Below, in pieces: positions 36,501-46,233 of a stretch of 64,000 nt of DNA. Location: positions 682,001 to 746,000 of the forward strand of contig NZ_CP045484.1 in NCBI RefSeq assembly GCF_009729055.1. Direction: 5' to 3'. Each line of letters begins with the position of its first letter. Positions within the stretch are counted from its first letter, which is position 1. Below the pieces are notes generated by a model, which worked only from the letters and a program-made list of their open reading frames with translations, did no database searches and had not been told where the DNA came from. A program made the translations under genes and the position numbers. The stretch is from Sulfurisphaera ohwakuensis. GTDB taxonomy: Archaea; Thermoproteota; Thermoprotei_A; Sulfolobales; Sulfolobaceae.

Positions 36501-36852
36501 CAATTCCTATTACTTTAACGCCTTCTAAAACATTAAGCCCAAACTCCTTCGCTATTTTAGGATTACTAAAAGCGTGATACAGCAAAAGTAGAGTATGTGT
36601 CTTACCACCTCCGAATAAGGAATATATCGTTATAGTAGTCCCTTTACCTTGGCTTAAAGCGTTAGTTATTTCATTAACTAAAATCCTCATGGAGTCAGTT
36701 ATGTACGTAACAGAGAAGAACTCTTTAGAGTCTAAATAAATTGATGGGGCATTCCCAACTATAACATCACTGAGTTCAGGAGCCATCTGATCGTCCAAGC
36801 TAGGATTAAATACGTCTTCCCTTACTTTATTCTCGTAAACTAAGTCAGCCAT
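33568..36852 (-). CDS. DUF499 AAA+ ATPase
   Basis: A large (1094-residue) P-loop ATPase of the DUF499/COG1483 type. Walker A FGGGKTH lies at 80-86 (preceded by TTITIYSL), Walker B VLILVDEIAYYL near 180, and a long C-terminal region carries beta-rich repeats. DUF499 ATPases are habitually encoded beside DUF1156 methylases in archaeal and bacterial defence islands, as here, with an 8-bp overlap. The exact role is not established; substrate remodelling or recruitment for the methylase/nuclease is likely. Confidence 0.85.
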   Translation of the reverse strand: MADLVYENKVREDVFNPSLDDQMAPELSDVIVGNAPSIYLDSKEFFSVTYITDSMRILVNEITNALSQGKGTTITIYSLFGGGKTHTLLLLYHAFSNPKIAKEFGLNVLEGVKVIGIGGKDSRTAPSPVDPLKDGNVEIKTLWGYIANKLGKYDVIKKFDEDMITPQKDDLERLFKGERVLILVDEIAYYLLRLKGRYKEYYEQCLLFLEALASMGVNLPVVLVATIPAKIEISPNKQDIIGYIEAGYESEVIEALAKRLERSGKAFRAPIETSTDLANVLIKRIFKEVNEAVKSNVVGKYQKLADQYRDYVDVSIVQDIARTYPFHPLYVEALKRLLEGNMHLQGTREGIKITRYVIRDLWNYKLTRSLILPSDISIKDPQIHDLLLKNFKNYGTVADTIIQRSKGLEIVFLLANYIFITTYYYQLGLDAGQLASALPDDKEIITSVLDPEYLNSIGMLPSDVKEILESISSNSKNVDMIIPYIMNDKGRYWVTYFLDPKTICEKDASKVPQAEVEEKLNNIMLELAETPIDVVQKKGKKTVSGFLLKLYRTILRNKNELVNVDEPSYYLAILSKPVCQGCRDINEVLKASEEVARKILYYVPSGRTESLRRYSNTITLLFPSIGSNRDKIEDYTRRYISCSKMDVTPYYSDKISREYADKILREYVNSLENAIYNQIFQYFDKVAYPTGNNEVRIVDLKGGEKTLLQQVESTLIDEVKIVREENFDFETLKRYLDNIGINITSKSFSVKDLREVFYTNPSLPFVTDSAIYNAIRNGVEKLEVGVMTRGGVYYKKYEGMGEILVDEASIILPAKDAAEKEIDELVSQEKIIEEGDKVIKRYYVLELPDGARIPLKELKKDENWFVKFKIGEIRLVEETLEVGIELYAEPKEVEGLPGEVKEVKIAVKKVGNFNSKVYLSSNYGVLDVTEGVPDFQTTLRITLNQDGIIIVNAKYDNKEKRVEVVTRLRRNECERIVDQLNKDSKISEIDIINVNDIRTVITKLNSLIIGKKVLEGEINVEDPNRKIFVSAKPLGSSILDFVNFLNPLLSLIGLKSKVSGSLKIKVEEIKEINKVEEINDLISKGIIKVRVKVC

Positions 36853-39631
36853 TTAACCACCTCTCTATACCTACTTTTTCACCAGACAAACGCTTAGAGG
36901 GTTCCTTCTCTATGTCGTTATCCGGTAAGACTTTCGCAAAGACCTTTGCAATAGCTAAAGCCTCATCTACGAAACGAGTCCTCTCTCTGAGCTTCTCAAT
37001 CTCATCCTTAAGCTTATCGGAATATTTTAACGAGACGTATTCAAGGTAATGGAAGACTTGAATCGGATTAGAGAAATCATATTTACCTTGAAGGACCATC
37101 TTCACTTCTGGAAGTCGTTCTAATGCGGTAATTGCATCTTGATCTTGTTCAGGCTCTACTAAAGCTATTGTATCCTTGCTATCTGCAACGCTAATAACTC
37201 CTTTACTTTGTAAATCTTTAAAATCTAAACTACCAGATGAGATGTTCAAAAATACCAGGCTATTGTTATCCAATTTCCTCACCCCTTTCTTAGGCGGAGG
37301 GAGTAAGAGTTTAACTAAAACGTAATAAACCGTATAGGGATCTGAAATCCTCACACCTATTCCCTTTGATAACCCTTCAATTATTGCTTGTGCAGTGGTA
37401 GGAAAGACGTAGTTTGTAACCAGATCTTCGACTGCGTTTATTCCTTCCCCTCTTAAACCTAAGATTTTTTCGTATTGAGTAAACACACTGAGAACCTTTC
37501 CTAAGACTTCTATATAAGTATCTATAGAGAGCTTAAGCTTCTGTTTGGTTAGCATAGTTGATACCCAGTCAGAAACTTTTGAAATAGCCTCCTTTCTGAC
37601 CTCTTGAATATGCTTAGCACCTTCAGCTTTTTTTCTCCATACTATAACTATTGATTTATCTAATGAGATTGTAGTGTTGCGGGCAGTTATTCTTGTCTCA
37701 TCTTCTGTCGTTATTGCATGAGTTGCAGTTATCCTAAACTTTGAAACATACCAGCCCGCATAAAGTAGAGATATCCAAGCATCTGGAGACGTATGATTGT
37801 AGAAAGTAATTAATAAGCCATCATCCTTCAAAATTTCAGTTAGTTTATTAAATGCTTGAGCAAGTCTATTTCTAAAATACTCATAAGAACCTACACCATC
37901 TCCAAATGTCTTACTTCTTTCTTCATCTACTCCTATATCTTTTGGTACAAATTCCTCCCATTGTGTACTATAGGGAAACGGAATTATCCTTTTTAACCAT
38001 ACGTAATAAAAGTCGCTTACTTCTGGGTACGGGACGTCATCAGCATAAGGTGGATCAGTAACTATGACATCTACTTTATTACTTAAAGTCAATTCGTTTA
38101 CATCAAAATTAAGAATTTCAACTTGTGAATTAGAATTAGTTTGTATCAAATATTCTAACCCTTCAATTATATGATCTAAACTCCTTGTTAATGAGCCTAT
38201 TATGTCAGCTAAAGGAGAAATCTCGACCCAGTTCCATGTAAATGCAAATCCTCTAAATGTTAATGCATGAGCAATAAATGTTCTGTTAGGGTGAACTGAT
38301 GATAGCATACAGTTATGCCTTATATGGTTTAGGAATGCTATAGTTAAATATGTTATTATTGCTTCCTTGTATTCCTCATCTCCTTCTATCTTTTCCCTAA
38401 GTTCATTCAGTTTAGTAATAATTTTAGAGAACATTATTAATTGTCTTGCATTAAAAAGTTTATAGAATTTATTCATTCCCCATGCTACAGTTGTCCTTCT
38501 TGATGCATACTCAGCTACCTTTTCAATTGGTATATGGTTAATATCAATGTCTCTTAATTTTTCAAAGCTTCTCCAAAAGATCTCTCTATCCTCATCCTCA
38601 ACTTCACTAAATTCTAAGTCTTTTCCCTCTCCCTTAAACTTAACTAAGAGTGTTGGCCTTGCTTTAGCGTTTTGTAACTCTTCTAGGCTAATCTCTCCAT
38701 TTAGATATTTTTCATATTTTTCATTCCAGTCCTTTATCGCCTCCCTAACGTACCACTTATCTCCCTTACCAGGGAAAGTCGTGTTACAGAATAAGCATTT
38801 AGCATAACTCTTTTTTGCATTAACGTTTCCCTCTGGAACTCTATATTCCTTACCGTTAACTATTATTTTATCCTTAGTCTTCTTTGCGGATATAGTCTTC
38901 TTGTTAAGTTCTTTATTTAGATCAATTACCTCTATTCTTAGTCGCATGCCACTAACCTCCGGTTTCATGAAAACTAATCTTTTGAAATTACCAGACTTAA
39001 CTTCTTCTTCACTCTCTCCTTCTTCCTCATCTTCACTCCCTTTTAATGCTAATAACCACCATTGACTAACTAAAGGAGTATAATTGCCACAGTGCGGGCA
39101 CTTCACCTCCCATGTGCCCACGAAGCCCGAATACTCTCCATATAATTCTTTAACGTCATCTTCTAAGCTCTTAAGTAGTTCTTGTCCATACTTTTTAACG
39201 TCTTCAATGAGTTTTCTTCCGTACTTAGGGTATTCAAGTACTGCTTTTAAAAAGACATAAGCAGTTGGTAATAATTCGGAAGCAATTACCTTGCCTACAT
39301 TCAACCTTTTAGCTTCAAGCGGAATTGAACCAAATCCGGCAAAAGGGTCTAAAATTGTGAAGTTTTTAAATTCATCATTTACTAAGGGTTGATATTTATG
39401 GGGAAGATTCTCCGATAATCTAATCATTCTCTTAAACTTATCAAGAGGATAATCTTCTGGAAGTAGTGATGCTGCAGTAAATGCCCTAGCGGAAATTAAG
39501 GGTTTCCTAGTCCACCAGAATATCATTTCCCAATAAACCGGCCTTCCTGGACCTTTTTCTTTTGCGGCTTTCTTGTCAATTTCAGGGATAAGCGAGGAGA
39601 ACTTGTCACTCTCAATTAATCGTTTCTCCAC
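36845..39631 (-). CDS. DUF1156 adenine-specific DNA methyltransferase
   Basis: The N6-adenine DNA methylase (928 residues, COG1743) carries the DUF1156 N-terminus (EKGPGRPVYWEMIFWWTRKP). SAM-binding motif I DPFAGFGS lies at 95-102, zinc knuckles at CPHC and CLFC, and catalytic motif IV DPPY near 525, followed by PEVSDFYYVWLKR. It would mark host DNA for the restriction machinery encoded downstream. First gene of the operon; a TATA-like GTTAATAAATTA (minus strand) lies about 25 nt before the ATG. An inactivated inverted copy lies upstream at 39952. Confidence 0.9.
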   Translation of the reverse strand: MEKRLIESDKFSSLIPEIDKKAAKEKGPGRPVYWEMIFWWTRKPLISARAFTAASLLPEDYPLDKFKRMIRLSENLPHKYQPLVNDEFKNFTILDPFAGFGSIPLEAKRLNVGKVIASELLPTAYVFLKAVLEYPKYGRKLIEDVKKYGQELLKSLEDDVKELYGEYSGFVGTWEVKCPHCGNYTPLVSQWWLLALKGSEDEEEGESEEEVKSGNFKRLVFMKPEVSGMRLRIEVIDLNKELNKKTISAKKTKDKIIVNGKEYRVPEGNVNAKKSYAKCLFCNTTFPGKGDKWYVREAIKDWNEKYEKYLNGEISLEELQNAKARPTLLVKFKGEGKDLEFSEVEDEDREIFWRSFEKLRDIDINHIPIEKVAEYASRRTTVAWGMNKFYKLFNARQLIMFSKIITKLNELREKIEGDEEYKEAIITYLTIAFLNHIRHNCMLSSVHPNRTFIAHALTFRGFAFTWNWVEISPLADIIGSLTRSLDHIIEGLEYLIQTNSNSQVEILNFDVNELTLSNKVDVIVTDPPYADDVPYPEVSDFYYVWLKRIIPFPYSTQWEEFVPKDIGVDEERSKTFGDGVGSYEYFRNRLAQAFNKLTEILKDDGLLITFYNHTSPDAWISLLYAGWYVSKFRITATHAITTEDETRITARNTTISLDKSIVIVWRKKAEGAKHIQEVRKEAISKVSDWVSTMLTKQKLKLSIDTYIEVLGKVLSVFTQYEKILGLRGEGINAVEDLVTNYVFPTTAQAIIEGLSKGIGVRISDPYTVYYVLVKLLLPPPKKGVRKLDNNSLVFLNISSGSLDFKDLQSKGVISVADSKDTIALVEPEQDQDAITALERLPEVKMVLQGKYDFSNPIQVFHYLEYVSLKYSDKLKDEIEKLRERTRFVDEALAIAKVFAKVLPDNDIEKEPSKRLSGEKVGIERWLNG

Positions 39632-39951
39632 ACTAGTAAGAAAGAAAAGTAATTTATTAACTTTTCTATTTTTAAGACAGAGTGTTAAGTGAAAGTTAAA
39701 TAAATGGTCAGAATCTAAACCCTAGATTTGTAATAATAAGATAGCGAATAATTGGCTTATAATTAGAATTCCTATAAACTCTATTCTAAGTTTAAACCCC
39801 GAGAACATATATACTAACTATAAGATTTCATAAGGCATGTATTTTGTGTTTAAACTCATCATTATTACTCTTAATATCGTCAATAAATCTATAACTAAAA
39901 TTATGTTAAAAAAGACAAAAACTTATAATTTACTTAGTCTAAGATTTTGAT

Positions 39952-42690
39952 ATGAAGAAGTTATTAATTGAGAGTGATAACTTTTCGCTTATAGTACCAG
40001 AAATTGATAGAAAAGGGCCAGGAAGACCGCCGTTCTGGGAAATAGTATTCTGGTGGGGTAGAGAGCCTTTATTCTCAGCTAGGGCGTTTATAGCAGCAGC
40101 ATTACTTCCAGAGGATTTTAACATTAGCGAGTACGAGAGAATTATAAGACTAAATAAGGATTTGCCTCATAAATTTAATCCAGAGACTGACGAGAGGTTC
40201 AAAAACTTTACCTTTTTAGACCCTTTCGCTGGATTTGGTTCCTTTGCATTAGAGGCAAAAAGGCTCGGACTAGGAAAGGTTATTGCGTAGGATCCAATAC
40301 CCACTGCGTATACGTTTCTTAAAGGGGTACTTCTCTATCCAAAATATGGTCAAAAACTAATAACAGACGTCGAAAAGTATGGGCAATATTTGATAGAAAG
40401 CTTAAAGGATGACGTTAGAGAACTTTATGGTGACCATACTGGCTATGTTGGATCATGGGAAGTTAAATGTCCAGTTTGCGGAAATTACACTCCATTATCT
40501 TTTACCTGGAGTTTATTAGAATTAAGGAGAAGCGGAAATGAAGATGAGGAAGATGGAGAGGAAAAGGTAAGGGTTGGAGCTTACAAGAGAATAGTTTATA
40601 TGAAACCTGTCGTAGAAAACAATAAGCTTCGTATTAAAGTAATCGATCTTAACAAAGAGATGGAAAGTAGGAATATTTTTGCAAAAGTTTCTAAGAATCG
40701 TATAGTGATCAAGGATTCTGGTAAGTCTTATGAGATTCCGCAAGGTAATGTTAAGGTTGAAAATAATTACGCTAGGTGTCTATATTGTGGTTCTATTATT
40801 CCGGGTAAAGGTGAGAAATGGTATGTTAGAGAGGCTATTAGGGAGTGGAATGAGAATTACGAAAGGTTCTTAAATGGTGAGATATCACTAGAGGAATTAC
40901 GAAACTCAAAAGCAAGACCTACATTACTAGTTAAATTCAAAGGTGAGGGTAAAAATCTATATTTTCAAGAAATTACCGATGAAGACAAAGAAGTATTCTG
41001 GGAGGCTTTCAATAAGTTAAGAGAAATCAATATTATGAAAATACCTACTGAAAAGGCTTTTCCTTACGGTCTTCTTGCTTTTTACTAGATGGGGTATGGA
41101 TAGGTTTTATAAATTATTCAATGCGAGACAGTTTAGTGATTCTAAGCAAAATTGTTGATAAAATAAATGAATTGAGAGATAAAATTGAAGGTGATGAGGA
41201 TTACAAAGATGCTATACTAACATATCTTACAATGGCCTTTTTGAATCATGTAAGATATAACAGCATGATAACATCGATAGAAAGTACGAGATCTTTTAAC
41301 GTCCCTGTTACTGCATTTAGAGGATTTGCATTCTCATGGAACTGGGTAGAAATTTCTCCTTTGAGTAACATATCCGGTTCCATAACTAAATTATTGGAAC
41401 ACGTTAAAAAGGGTTTGGAATACTTGACATACACTAATACTGATTCTCAAGTTGAAGTCCCCTTTTATCAAGATAACTTACAAATGGAGCCAGTTGATTT
41501 AATAGTAACTGATCCTCCTTTTGCAGATGATAAGCCTTATGTCAGTGACTACTTCTACGTTTGGTTAAAAAGAGTATTTCCGATTCCTTATAATACTCAA
41601 TGGGAGGATTTTATGCCGAAGAATATTAATAAGGTCTATAAGGGTGTAGTAGGTACATTAGAATATTTTAGGAAGAAACTTGCTGAGGTTTTTCTCAAAT
41701 TTTACGACCTTTTAAAGGATGATGGTACGTTAGTTACATTTTTCAGTAGTTCTTCACCAGAAGCATGGGTATCATTACTTTATGCGGGCTGGTTCATTTC
41801 TAAGTTCAGAGTGATTACTACTCATGCAGTTACTACAAAGGATAGGACTAGAATGACAGCAAATGTAAGTACTGTAACGTTAGATAAGTCTATTGTAATT
41901 GCATGAGGGAAGAAGGCTGAGGGTAGTAAATTAATTCAAGATGTAAGAAATGAGGCTATATCTAGCGTATCTAAATGGTTCTCGTCCTATATAAAATCGG
42001 GTAAGTTATCAATAGACACTTATATGGTGGTTTTAGGTAAGGTATTATCAATATTCACCAAATATGAAAAGATCATAGGAATCAGCGGAAATGGAGTACA
42101 TTCCATAGAAAATCTAATAAAAAACTACATTTACCCGGTAACTACTCAAGCTATAATTAAAGGGTTATCGGAATCTGTAGGTGTTAGAATTGATGACCCC
42201 TATTCCAGCTTTTATATCTTGGTTAAGGTGTTATCGCCTCCAACAAAAGGAGTTAGGAAAATAGATAGGAATAGTTTAGTATTGTTAAATGTAACTGGAG
42301 ATACAGTAGAGAAGGATTTAGAAAAGAATGGAATAATTCAGGTTAACAGAAAAAAGAAAACTATACTTTTAGCTGAGCCTGAAAATGCCACTGATATAAG
42401 TAACATTATACTCTCTTTCGAAAAACTCGAACATGTTAAAGAAGCTAAAGTTGGTGACTATAATTTTAACAATCCCGTCCAAGTACTCCACTATTTAGAG
42501 TACGTAGCGTTAAAGTTCCCAGATAAGTTAAAGGAGGAGATCGACAAATTGAGAGAAACTAGTAGATATGTGAATGAAGCGATAGCAATAGCTAAAATAT
42601 TCTCTGAGGTTTTACGGAAAATGATATTAAAAAAGTGCCCTCAAGAAAAAACTCAGAAGTCGAAAGATTATTATAGCAAGATGAATTGAT
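39952..42690 (+). pseudogene. DUF1156 DNA methyltransferase, inactivated paralogue
   Basis: Homologous end to end with the methylase on the opposite strand (RKGPGRPPFWEIVFWWGREP; DPFAGFGSFALEAKRLG; DPPFADDKPYVSDYFYVWLK). It is broken by TAG at 40288 within VIA-DPIPTAY, by frameshifts around 41075-41130 (RFYKLFNARQ readable in another frame), by TGA at 41904 in place of the tryptophan of VWRKKAEG, and by a frameshift near 42615. Four or more lesions show it is long dead. 39632-39951 between the two copies contains only promoter-like AT-rich DNA. Confidence 0.88.
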
Positions 42691-43010
42691 TGAGTTATAT
42701 CATTGTTTATATATATAAAAATTAAATTAAAATAGATAGAATAAAAAGTCCATACAAAAAGTAGATGCAAAAATAGAGTTCTAGATATAGAGAATACTAG
42801 ATAAAAGACGCTATACTTCAGAATATAAGTTAAAAGGGTCATAATGTTAACGTCTTACGCTGTTTTTCCTTCATAGTTGAAAGGTGTTATCTACTATTTT
42901 CGTGCGTATGTAAAGGATTAAGAATATGAGAGAGGAGATTCTAATTTTTCCTAGGACATAACCCTATGAGTAGTTATATTTAAATATACAACAGTGTAAT
43001 ACTCCTATTA

Positions 43011-43895
43011 ATGAAGGTAATACTCAAGTCACAATATTATCCTTTCTTCGGCAGTGTTCTTGATAAATATCAGAAATTACTCGAATTTTCATATAAGTTA
43101 TTATCCGCTCTTTCTATAAATATTGAGGAAATTTATACTGCAAAGCTTTCAGTTCTTGATAGGTCTTATTATTCCCCCGTAGTTAAAGTCCTTAATCCTC
43201 ATGTACTTACGCTAACGATTGATGAGAATTTGAACATAAAAACAAAAATAAGGGATGAAAATTTCATTTGGAGAGAATCATATCTTAGGGTTGAATTCTT
43301 AGGAAAGGTTGAAGATGAGGAAGCTATCTTTGTGTTAACAATTAGAGGCAGTGGGCAAGACAGGAAGAAATATGGGGATGTGGAAATTTATGCCTATAAT
43401 AACAATTTTGATGGCTTTGATAAACTCTTTATCAAGCATAAAATAAATGTTGAAAAAGCTCTCACAGAAGAGGTTAAGTATTTTGTTATAGCCCCACTAT
43501 CGTCAGTTATCTATGATCTTTCCAGAATAGTAGCGATCTCAGCTAGTGATGTAAGGTCATTCTTAGCTTTGGTGACGAAGTTTTTAAGGAATCTCTCTGC
43601 AAGAGAGAATGCAATAGAGAGAGTTGCAGTTTCCAAATTAAACTCTTTCCTTAACCTTAGTACTTTATATGCAAAAGTATATAATCAGGAAAAGTTCGTT
43701 AAGGCAACGTTTAATGCATTTAGAGAAAAAGGATATATAACGAAAGCAGGGAGCATAACTATTTATGGTGATAAACCTCTATATGAAGGATATATCAACT
43801 TTCTAGAGAAGGTTATAATCCCCTTAATGTCTGATTTTCCAAGCCAAGATGATTTTGAGAAAAGATTAGAAAAAGGGCTAAATGCACTTAGTTGA
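43011..43895 (+). CDS. Hypothetical protein of the defence island (294 aa)
   Basis: A single clean frame with early lysine/leucine-rich helices (LDKYQKLLEFSYKLLSAL) and a mixed middle (FLGKVEDEEAIFVLTIRGSG). Not recognised. It ends exactly 1 bp before the stop of the convergent nuclease-like gene. 42690-43010 upstream is AT-rich without features. Confidence 0.5.
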   Translation: MKVILKSQYYPFFGSVLDKYQKLLEFSYKLLSALSINIEEIYTAKLSVLDRSYYSPVVKVLNPHVLTLTIDENLNIKTKIRDENFIWRESYLRVEFLGKVEDEEAIFVLTIRGSGQDRKKYGDVEIYAYNNNFDGFDKLFIKHKINVEKALTEEVKYFVIAPLSSVIYDLSRIVAISASDVRSFLALVTKFLRNLSARENAIERVAVSKLNSFLNLSTLYAKVYNQEKFVKATFNAFREKGYITKAGSITIYGDKPLYEGYINFLEKVIIPLMSDFPSQDDFEKRLEKGLNALS

Positions 43896-44516
43896 TTACA
43901 TGAACCTCAATATTCCTTTTATGTAAACATAAGCATATATACTACTACCAAAACTCTCATTCTTTTTCTTATTTTTACCGAGTTTTTTCTGTAATTTGTA
44001 TGTATTTGGATCATATGTATATCCTTCAGGTATTGCTGATCCTGATTCAGGCATATAAATTATTGCAGTACACTCAGATCTTAACTGGTTAGGTAAATGA
44101 TCAATAGAACTATGTAACTGGTCTAAAACATCCATCAAATTTTGCTTCCCATACGACTTTAATTCTACTATGAAAGTAAAAGACTTACTTTTTAACAAGA
44201 TAATATCTGGATGTTTAAATATGAAACTCTTTTTGCTATAAATCTTAATCAAATAATCTTCATTACATATAACTTGTTCAAAGCAAGATTTTACATCATT
44301 ATTTCTGATTGAATTAATAATAGCCGAATATTCAGAATATACTTTATCAGAATATATGCAATCATCCTTTTTATCATACTTTCCCTCTCTTCTTACCTTT
44401 TCTAAATAATGATGTATAATTTCAAGTACGTTCCTTATATCTGAATTGCATTCACAAACCTTCATTTTATTACTCATAAAACATTGTAAAAAAATGTTAT
44501 TACAATTTGTAGACAT
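43896..44516 (-). CDS. PD-(D/E)XK nuclease-like protein (206 aa)
   Basis: The core HPDIILLKSKSFTFIVELKS fits the PD-(D/E)XK nuclease pattern: PD, then E-L-K on the next strand. A following helix region (LMDVLDQLHSSIDHL) fits as well. The N-terminal region is cysteine-rich (CNNIFLQCFMSNKMKVCECN) and could bind metal. It could be the restriction nuclease of the island or a stand-alone defence gene. The conserved C-terminus (SIYAYVYIKGI) recurs as a remnant at 44919-44957. Confidence 0.55.
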   Translation of the reverse strand: MSTNCNNIFLQCFMSNKMKVCECNSDIRNVLEIIHHYLEKVRREGKYDKKDDCIYSDKVYSEYSAIINSIRNNDVKSCFEQVICNEDYLIKIYSKKSFIFKHPDIILLKSKSFTFIVELKSYGKQNLMDVLDQLHSSIDHLPNQLRSECTAIIYMPESGSAIPEGYTYDPNTYKLQKKLGKNKKKNESFGSSIYAYVYIKGILRFM

Positions 44517-44897
44517 ATGAGAATGTATAACTAAAGACCTAATAATTAATTTTAGTGTTCATTCATCGTGTACTTTCTTAGACTTTAAAAGCCAAGATCA
44601 TAATAAGTTACAAACTTAAACTATGATAACTACTTATTAATTTTAACTTGTCCTTTACATCATATAATAGTCTACCTAGAGATTTCTAGGTATTTATCCT
44701 AAATATGAAAATCTCTTATTACGACTTATTCTTGTTAGTAGTTTTAAGATATTCCATTATCATAAAAAGTTATAATATTTGTTCGTTAGTTATAAAATAT
44801 TTTAAATTTAGACTTCTTAATCATCTTACTTATCAAAAAAGAATTTTCCTATTAGTAAGATGAATTTCTTATATATTTTTAGCGCAAAATATAAATG

Positions 44898-44920
44898 CAA
44901 CAATTTTCCTATAAGTGTTA
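44898..44920 (-). repeat. Dispersed IS/MITE tip
   Basis: In minus orientation AACACTTATAGGAAAATTGT, the same family as 9074-9096. It directly abuts the nuclease paralogue remnant at 44919-44957, so a mobile element probably inserted at the 3' end of that gene. The rest of the 640-bp gap 44517-45156 shows no open frame. Confidence 0.45.
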
Positions 44921-44957
44921 TTCCCTCTATGTAAACGTAGGCGTATATGTTATTGCC
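44919..44957 (-). pseudogene. C-terminal remnant of a second nuclease-like gene
   Basis: Aligned with 43908-43946, the two differ almost only by transitions at synonymous-type positions, giving IYAYVYIEGI versus IYAYVYIKGI. This indicates a former paralogue of the 206-residue protein, now reduced to its C-terminus. Confidence 0.45.
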
Positions 44958-45156
44958 TAGTGAAAATTTTCAATTACTGACTCATTCAGTTTCGTTCTTC
45001 ACTCCCTATATTATTTTACATAGGTATTTACGTCTTTGATTAGTATAGGGTAATATTATTTTTATCAATAGATATAAATAAAATTGTTAAATTCTATTAT
45101 CTTGTTGTAGTTAATTATTAGAAATCCTTTTATATTACATTACATATTATAATCAT

Positions 45157-46233
45157 ATGTTAATGAGATATTGGGGCAGAAAGCCCATAGAGCTTATTGA
45201 CGAATTACTTACAGAAGTTACAGATAGTACGGTTATTGATCCATTTGGTGGTGCTGGGTCAATTGTTTTGTCCGCTTTGCGTCACGGGAATAGGGCTATT
45301 TATTTAGATATTAATCCTTACGCTTGGTTAGTAGCGTTTGTTAATATAGTTAGTATTGATGCTGAAGAATTTAAGAGGAAAAGTGAGGAGGTTTTAAATA
45401 ATTTAGTTATTATAAGGAAGAGGACATTAAAGAGCGACTTTCTTTATTATTCTAATGGTAAACCTTTTTGGAAAAAGAGGAGTGTAGATAGGGTTTCTCA
45501 GTTCTTCACTACAGATAACTTCAGAAAATTATATTCTATCTTAAAGTCTATTGATAACGTAAATGCTTCCCCAGAAGTGAAGATAGCATTATATGGTGCT
45601 TTTTGTTCTTCTTTATTCAAAGCATCAAAGATGAAGAGAGAAAATGCAGGTAGTTGGGGAGTTCCTTCATACTGGATCCCAGAAAGTCATAAAGAGATAG
45701 ACGCAATAGAAGCTTTTAAATCAGAGGTTAAAAGGTTTTTCTCGTATTTCAAAAGTCATAAGGGATATAAAATTGGTGAAGAGGTAAAAATGCAGATAGG
45801 AAGCTCATTAAGCTTCAATTATAACAAAAACCATATTCTTTTTACAGACCCTCCTTTCTTTGATGAAGTACAGTATATGGAACTTTCGTTCTTTTATTGG
45901 GTATGGCTAAGAGAAAGCAAATTTAGAAATGTAGCGAGGTATTTTTTAGGAAAAAACATTACTTTTAGGATAAGTTATGAAATGATCGTAAATCCTAATA
46001 AAGGAATTAATTATGACAAATACCTAGAAATGTTAGACAAGTTTCTTTTAAGAACTAAGAGAATAAAAAGAAAGTATCTCCTCTTTCATTATGATAAAAA
46101 AGATTTTATGCGAAGGGTCATCTCATTAACGAGAGAGAGGTGGAAAGAAGTTAAGATAGAAAACTTTGAGATAGAGAATCAGAGGAATATAGGCCCCAGA
46201 GGCGGTAAGAAATACGTGTTAATTTATTCATAA
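45157..46233 (+). CDS. DNA adenine methyltransferase (358 aa)
   Basis: Class alpha-like N6-adenine methylase with MRYWGRKPIELIDELL, SAM motif I DPFGGAGSIVLSAL (about 28-41), LDINPYAW, and motif IV DPPFFDEVQYMELSFFYWVW (about 229-248). It is related to the DUF1156 type but lacks that N-terminal domain and the zinc knuckles. It is convergent with the DUF1998-PLD gene, overlapping its 3' end by 10 bp. Probable modification enzyme for the second half of the island. Confidence 0.82.
   Translation: MLMRYWGRKPIELIDELLTEVTDSTVIDPFGGAGSIVLSALRHGNRAIYLDINPYAWLVAFVNIVSIDAEEFKRKSEEVLNNLVIIRKRTLKSDFLYYSNGKPFWKKRSVDRVSQFFTTDNFRKLYSILKSIDNVNASPEVKIALYGAFCSSLFKASKMKRENAGSWGVPSYWIPESHKEIDAIEAFKSEVKRFFSYFKSHKGYKIGEEVKMQIGSSLSFNYNKNHILFTDPPFFDEVQYMELSFFYWVWLRESKFRNVARYFLGKNITFRISYEMIVNPNKGINYDKYLEMLDKFLLRTKRIKRKYLLFHYDKKDFMRRVISLTRERWKEVKIENFEIENQRNIGPRGGKKYVLIYS

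Noticed and set aside
33568-36852. Plus-strand frames at 34118 and 35954 within the DUF499 gene
   Set aside because: Ser/Pro/Thr-rich shadows of the opposite coding strand, without promoters or ribosome-binding sites.
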